Source of the DNA: Bacillus_CJ salitolerans | Lineage (GTDB): Bacteria; Bacillota; Bacilli; Bacillales; SA4 | Length of the DNA stretch: 64,000 nucleotides | Reading direction: 5' to 3' | Assembly: GCF_042680805.1 (NCBI RefSeq) | Contig: NZ_JBHUEM010000004.1 | Location: 1 to 64,000 of the forward strand | Part shown: positions 61,174 to 64,000 of the stretch, one piece after another | Layout of the letters: every line of letters starts with the position of its first letter | Numbering within the stretch: position 1 is the first letter of the stretch | Position numbers and translations under genes: made by a program | Notes under the pieces: generated by a model | Database searches by the model: none | What the model was told of the DNA's origin: nothing | What the model saw: only the letters and a program-made list of their open reading frames with translations

Positions 61174-61778
61174 AAGTAAATCAAGCTGAAATTGTCATCA
61201 GCGCTGTGAAACCAGAGCAGTATCCTGATGATGGTTTACCACAAATCGCTTTGGCTGGTAGATCAAATGTAGGGAAGTCATCTTTTATTAATAAGATGAT
61301 TAATCGTAAAGCATTAGCGAGAACCTCCTCAAAGCCTGGAAAGACACAGTTATTAAACTTTTATATCATTAATGAAAAGTTATATTTTGTAGATGTTCCT
61401 GGGTACGGTTATGCCAAGGTTTCGAAATCTGAGCGAGCGGCTTGGGGGAAAATGATCGAGACGTATTTGACAAAAGGAGAACATCTAAAGCTTGTGGTAC
61501 TCCTTGTTGACCTACGTCATGCCCCATCAAACGATGATGTCATGATGTATGACTTTTTAAAACATCACAACATTCCCACAATGATTGTGGCAACCAAAGC
61601 AGATAAAATCCCAAAAGGAAAATGGCAAAAACACCTTAAGGTTGTAAGAGAAACCCTTCAAGTGGAAAAAGGTGATCCCCTAGTCCTGTTTTCTTCAGAA
61701 ACAGGACTAGGAAAAGATGAAGCATGGAAAACACTGCTAAAATATTGCCACATGGAACAATCGGAAGAAGAGTCTTAA
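61170..61778 (+). CDS. ysxC: Ribosome biogenesis GTPase YsxC (EngB)
   Basis: This essential GTPase acts late in 50S subunit assembly. The 202 residues show G1 GRSNVGKSS (about 31-39), G2 TSSKPGKT, G3 DVPGYGY, G4 ATKADKI and the C-terminal FSSETGLGKDEAW. The ATG overlaps the lonA stop (ATGA). The stop codon lies inside the terminator hairpin at 61767-61797, so transcription ends right here. In B. subtilis hemA follows; here it does not. Confidence 0.96.
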   Translation: MKVNQAEIVISAVKPEQYPDDGLPQIALAGRSNVGKSSFINKMINRKALARTSSKPGKTQLLNFYIINEKLYFVDVPGYGYAKVSKSERAAWGKMIETYLTKGEHLKLVVLLVDLRHAPSNDDVMMYDFLKHHNIPTMIVATKADKIPKGKWQKHLKVVRETLQVEKGDPLVLFSSETGLGKDEAWKTLLKYCHMEQSEEES

Positions 61779-61797
61779 GACTCTTCTTTTTTATTTT
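61767..61797 (+). terminator. Intrinsic terminator overlapping the end of ysxC
   Basis: GAAGAGTCTT and AAGACTCTTC form a perfect 10 bp stem that includes the ysxC stop codon and is followed by TTTTTTATTTTT. Confidence 0.9.
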
Positions 61798-61815
61798 TAA
61801 GTTAATAAAGTATAC

Positions 61816-62044
61816 GTTTCTGGTGTTTAGTTTATATAATGTTACGGCTAAATCGAAGCTCCAGCGCCCAGCCAAGCTGAAGTGGCGACGACCTTTGCCA
61901 TTTCATCCTACTCGAGGGAAAAAGAAAAATCACTTTTTCCTTGGTCGAAAAACCTGTCATGAATAAAAGGGAAAACCACCTTTCTTTCATGACAGAACAT
62001 TTGCTCTGCCTTAATCTAAACGTGGCGCACTGAGACTTTTGTTC
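61816..62044. repeat. Dispersed hairpin repeat, copy E (long form)
   Basis: It starts GTTTCTGGTGTTTAGTTTAT like copy C. The 5' stem is GAAGTGGC/GCCATTTC, in which the one change from copy C keeps pairing as a G-U. The CTGTCATGA/TCATGACAG hairpin follows and the tail ends CTTTTGTTCTG. The tail is the most diverged of the five. Confidence 0.85.
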
Positions 62045-62088
62045 TGTATGAAAAGAATTAGTACTAGAGACACGAAATATAATATCAG

Positions 62089-62503
62089 AGATAAGTAATA
62101 GTTGAATCGAGATAAGTAAAACGTTGAACGAGGAAAGTAAACCGGAAACGAGATAAGTAAAAGCGAGCAAGAGGAAAGTAAATCGGGAAACGAGGTAAGT
62201 AAAAGCGAGCAAGAGGAAAGTAAATCGGGAAACGAGGTAAGTAAAATCGAGTAAGAGGAAAGTAAACCGGAAACGAGGTAAGTAAAAGTGAGCAAGAGGA
62301 AAGTAAATCGGGAAACGAGGTAAGTAAAAACGAACAAGAAGAAAGTAAACCGGAAACGAGGTAAGTAAAACCGAGCAAGAGGAAAGTAAATCGGGAAACG
62401 AGGTAAGTAAAAGTGAGCAAGAGGAAAGTAAATCGGGAAACGAGGTAAGTAAAACCGAGTAAGAGGAAAGTAAACCGGAAACGAGGTAAGCCAAACCGAA
62501 CAT
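62089..62503. repeat. Tandem array of 41-42 bp units (each two 20-21 bp half-units)
   Basis: Nine units of the type GAGGAAAGTAAATCGGGAAA plus CGAGGTAAGTAAAAGCGAGC run from 62130 to 62503, preceded by two diverged half-units from about 62089. Each half carries the core GAGG(A/T)AAGTAAA. Alternate units differ mainly by CCGGAAAC versus TCGGGAAAC and in the variable triplet before GAG. The reverse strand reads as long leucine/serine-rich frames in all phases, an effect of the repeat, not genes. Confidence 0.92.
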
Positions 62504-62730
62504 GAGGATCACAAAATACTAGATTTACGCTAAGTTTTTTTAAAATACTGGATTCATCGTTCACTATATATTTCATTTCTCACTATATGAAGGATATGTA
62601 AGGAAAAAAAGGGATTTGTATGGAAAAAGTATATTTTTTTGTGAAAATCAGGTTTTATGTCTGTTAATAACGGGTAACTAAGAAATATGAAAATTGCGAC
62701 AATGGGAAGAAGGCTGTTACCCTTAAAGGG
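62504..62730. other. Gene-free AT-rich stretch
   Basis: There is no supported gene. The sequence between the tandem array and the structured leader is AT-rich with some purine runs; I see no promoter that I would defend. Confidence 0.5.
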
Positions 62731-62810
62731 GTAGATTCAAAAAGTGGGACAATTCGATGCTTGTTCGCATCCATATACATAAACATAACTGCCACACTTT
62801 TTGAGACTAC
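62731..62810 (+). promoter_or_regulatory. Structured leader upstream of the ABC transporter
   Basis: GTAGATTCAAAAAGTG (from 62731) pairs with CACTTTTTGAGACTAC (ending 62810) at 14 of 16 positions plus a wobble. Inside, GATGC/GCATC (62756-62771) forms a small hairpin. The fold lies 45 bases before the start codon of the binding-protein gene and has no T run, so it is not a simple terminator. I cannot match it to a known riboswitch. Confidence 0.45.
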
Positions 62811-62855
62811 CTAGGATCAGCTTTATTCATATATTTTCTAAGGGGGAGAAAGAGC

Positions 62856-63638
62856 ATGAGAAGAAAACATCTATTGTCTACGGTAGTGATGATTTTGGTG
62901 GTAGGTCTGCTAGCTGCCTGTGGCGGGAAAACCACAACGAGTGAAGGCTACCAGCTTGCAGAAGGCGGGAAATTTACATTCGCCTCATCTGGAGAATTTA
63001 AGCCATTTAGTATGACTGATGGTAGCGGTGTCATGACTGGATTTGATATTGAAGTAGGAGAAGCAGTAGCAGCTGAGCTAGGATTAGAGCCTTCACAGCA
63101 AAAGTATAAGTTTAATGCAATAGTTGAAGGTGTGAAAACAGGTCGTTTTGATGCTGCAGTTGCCAGTCACACCATTACGGAAGAAAGATTAGAAAGTGTA
63201 AACTTTTCAACTCCTTATTACTACTCAGGTCCTCAAATTTTTGTAAGACCCGATAGTAATATTCAAACTCTCGATGATCTTACTGGATTAGAAGTAGCAG
63301 TATCTAAAGGGTCAACTTATGCCGATACAGCAGCTGAGGTAACCGATACAATTATTCAGTATGATAGTGATGTTACAGCATTAGAATCACTCAATAACGG
63401 AAAACATGATGCCGTTATTACTGATTTTATCACTGGAAAAGAAGCGATCGGAGCTGGCTTTTCTATTGAGGGAAGAGCGCTTCTAGGGCGAAGTGAACAA
63501 GCCATCGCTGTATCTAAAGAAAATGAAGCATTGCTAGAAGCGATTAATGATGCACTTCAAACACTTCGTGAGAATGGTACATTAAAAGATATCAGTATTA
63601 AGTACTTCGGTGAAGATATCACGGTTGCCCCTGAATAA
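62856..63638 (+). CDS. Amino-acid ABC transporter substrate-binding lipoprotein
   Basis: This is the extracellular receptor of a polar amino acid uptake system (family 3 solute-binding proteins). The 260 residues start with a lipoprotein signal ending LLAAC (lipidated Cys22). The binding fold shows KFTFASSGEFKPFSMTDGSG then FDIEVGEAVAAELGL, FDAAVASHTITEERLESVNF, FSTPYYYSGPQIF and the hinge LEVAVSKGSTYAD. GGGGGAG precedes the ATG. A permease gene follows 90 bases later. The likely substrate is cystine, glutamine or arginine, but this cannot be fixed from sequence. Confidence 0.92.
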   Translation: MRRKHLLSTVVMILVVGLLAACGGKTTTSEGYQLAEGGKFTFASSGEFKPFSMTDGSGVMTGFDIEVGEAVAAELGLEPSQQKYKFNAIVEGVKTGRFDAAVASHTITEERLESVNFSTPYYYSGPQIFVRPDSNIQTLDDLTGLEVAVSKGSTYADTAAEVTDTIIQYDSDVTALESLNNGKHDAVITDFITGKEAIGAGFSIEGRALLGRSEQAIAVSKENEALLEAINDALQTLRENGTLKDISIKYFGEDITVAPE

Positions 63639-63666
63639 TGGGGTGTTTCAAATCTGATTAAATAAG

Positions 63667-63698
63667 AAAGCATGTGCGAAATGCACATGCTTTCCTAT
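63667..63698 (+). terminator. Intercistronic hairpin between binding protein and permease
   Basis: GAAAGCATGTGC and GCACATGCTTTC form a perfect 12 bp stem around GAAAT with little T run behind. Such hairpins often stabilise the upstream message or reduce read-through so that the binding protein is made in excess. Confidence 0.7.
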
Positions 63699-63727
63699 CT
63701 AAAGGAACATCAAAGGAGTTGAATCAA

Positions 63728-64000
63728 TTGCCTAACTTTTTTCATCTATTAAGCACATTTGCTGAAACGTACCCTGTGTTTTTAAAGGGAATGTGGATGA
63801 CTTTATATGTTACAGCCATTTCACTTTTAATAGCTATTATTATTGGGTTAGTATTTGCCCTTTTAAAAATATCAGGTATTAAACTATTTGAATGGATAGC
63901 GAACTTATATATTTATGTAGTACGTGGGACACCATTGATTTTACAAATCTTTATTTTTTACTTTGGATTAGCGGAATTAAATATTTCAGCGTTTTGGTCG
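63728..64000 (+). CDS. Amino-acid ABC transporter permease (partial, runs off the window)
   Basis: The first 91 codons are present. They begin at TTG 63728, behind AAAGGAG, with MPNFFHLLSTFAETYPVFLK then GMWMTLYVTAISLLIAIIIG, a first membrane helix, and the conserved VVRGTPLILQIFIFYFGL of HisM/GlnP-type permeases (the stretch contacting the ATPase comes later). It belongs with the upstream binding protein; an ATPase gene probably follows outside the window. Confidence 0.9.
   Translation, partial: MPNFFHLLSTFAETYPVFLKGMWMTLYVTAISLLIAIIIGLVFALLKISGIKLFEWIANLYIYVVRGTPLILQIFIFYFGLAELNISAFWS

Noticed and set aside
62089..62503. CRISPR array
   Set aside because: The units are directly adjacent with no unique spacers, the half-units are nearly alike, and there are no cas genes.
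61832..62576. Three long overlapping reverse-strand frames (108-226 codons) rich in Leu, Ser and Phe
   Set aside because: All arise because the tandem array has no stop codon in those phases; they have no ribosome binding sites and the proteins are only the repeat read in different frames.

Overview
This 64 kb window is a piece of chromosome from a low-GC, endospore-forming member of the Bacillaceae. The evidence is the gene order (ytxC-thrS-infC-rpmI-rplT, pheST, rnhC-zapA-cvpA-polX-mutS2-yshE-lcfA-fadR-fadB-etfBA-trxA-uvrC-lysC-yslB-sdhCAB-ysmA-gerE-ysmB-racE-gerM-rph-ysnA-ysnB, ysoA-tig-clpX-lonB-lonA-ysxC), which follows the Bacillus subtilis chromosome, together with spore genes (sspI, gerE, gerM, lonB, ytxC), T-box leaders and an L-box lysine riboswitch. 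I cannot name the species from sequence alone.

Layout. 0.4-5.2 kb: ytxC, T-box-controlled thrS, and the L20-leader-controlled infC-rpmI-rplT operon (IF3 starts at AUU). 5.2-12.5 kb: small membrane proteins, an ArsR/SRPBCC pair, ysdB, a dUTPase-ysdC pair, sspI and ysgA, with a solo IS605-like, highly structured element in the 7.3-7.9 kb gap and a short tandem repeat at 10.1 kb. 12.5-16.3 kb: T-box-controlled pheST. 16.4-20.2 kb: a trehalose PTS operon with its own EIIA. 20.3-33 kb: rnhC, divisome and DNA-repair genes, then the fatty-acid oxidation block (lcfA, fadR with a perfect FadR box, fadB, etfBA) and trxA. 33-46.9 kb: uvrC, riboswitch-controlled lysC with an internal beta-subunit start, yslB, sdhCAB, gerE, racE, gerM, rph and the nucleotide-pool and phosphodiesterase genes.

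47-52.5 kb is the accessory part. A tRNA-Gly/tRNA-Arg pair is followed by a 1.66 kb element inserted in tRNA-Arg (66 bp exact duplication of the tRNA 3' part at the far end, no integrase). Next comes eroded DNA with a fibronectin-III-like fragment, a 44-codon secreted-peptide gene, and a two-gene unit made of a SAM methyltransferase and a LuxI/FeeM-like acyltransferase fused to a degenerate cyclic-nucleotide-binding domain. This is the best candidate for an undescribed system, probably making or decorating a small signal. 52.5-61.8 kb returns to the conserved ysoA-tig-clpX-lonB-lonA-ysxC block (protein folding and ATP-dependent proteolysis). After ysxC the expected hemA operon is absent; instead there is a repeat cluster and an amino-acid ABC transporter that runs off the end.

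Across the window lies a family of five roughly 110-235 bp intergenic repeats built on a long hairpin. One copy has a different stem sequence that still pairs, so the structure rather than the sequence appears to be conserved.
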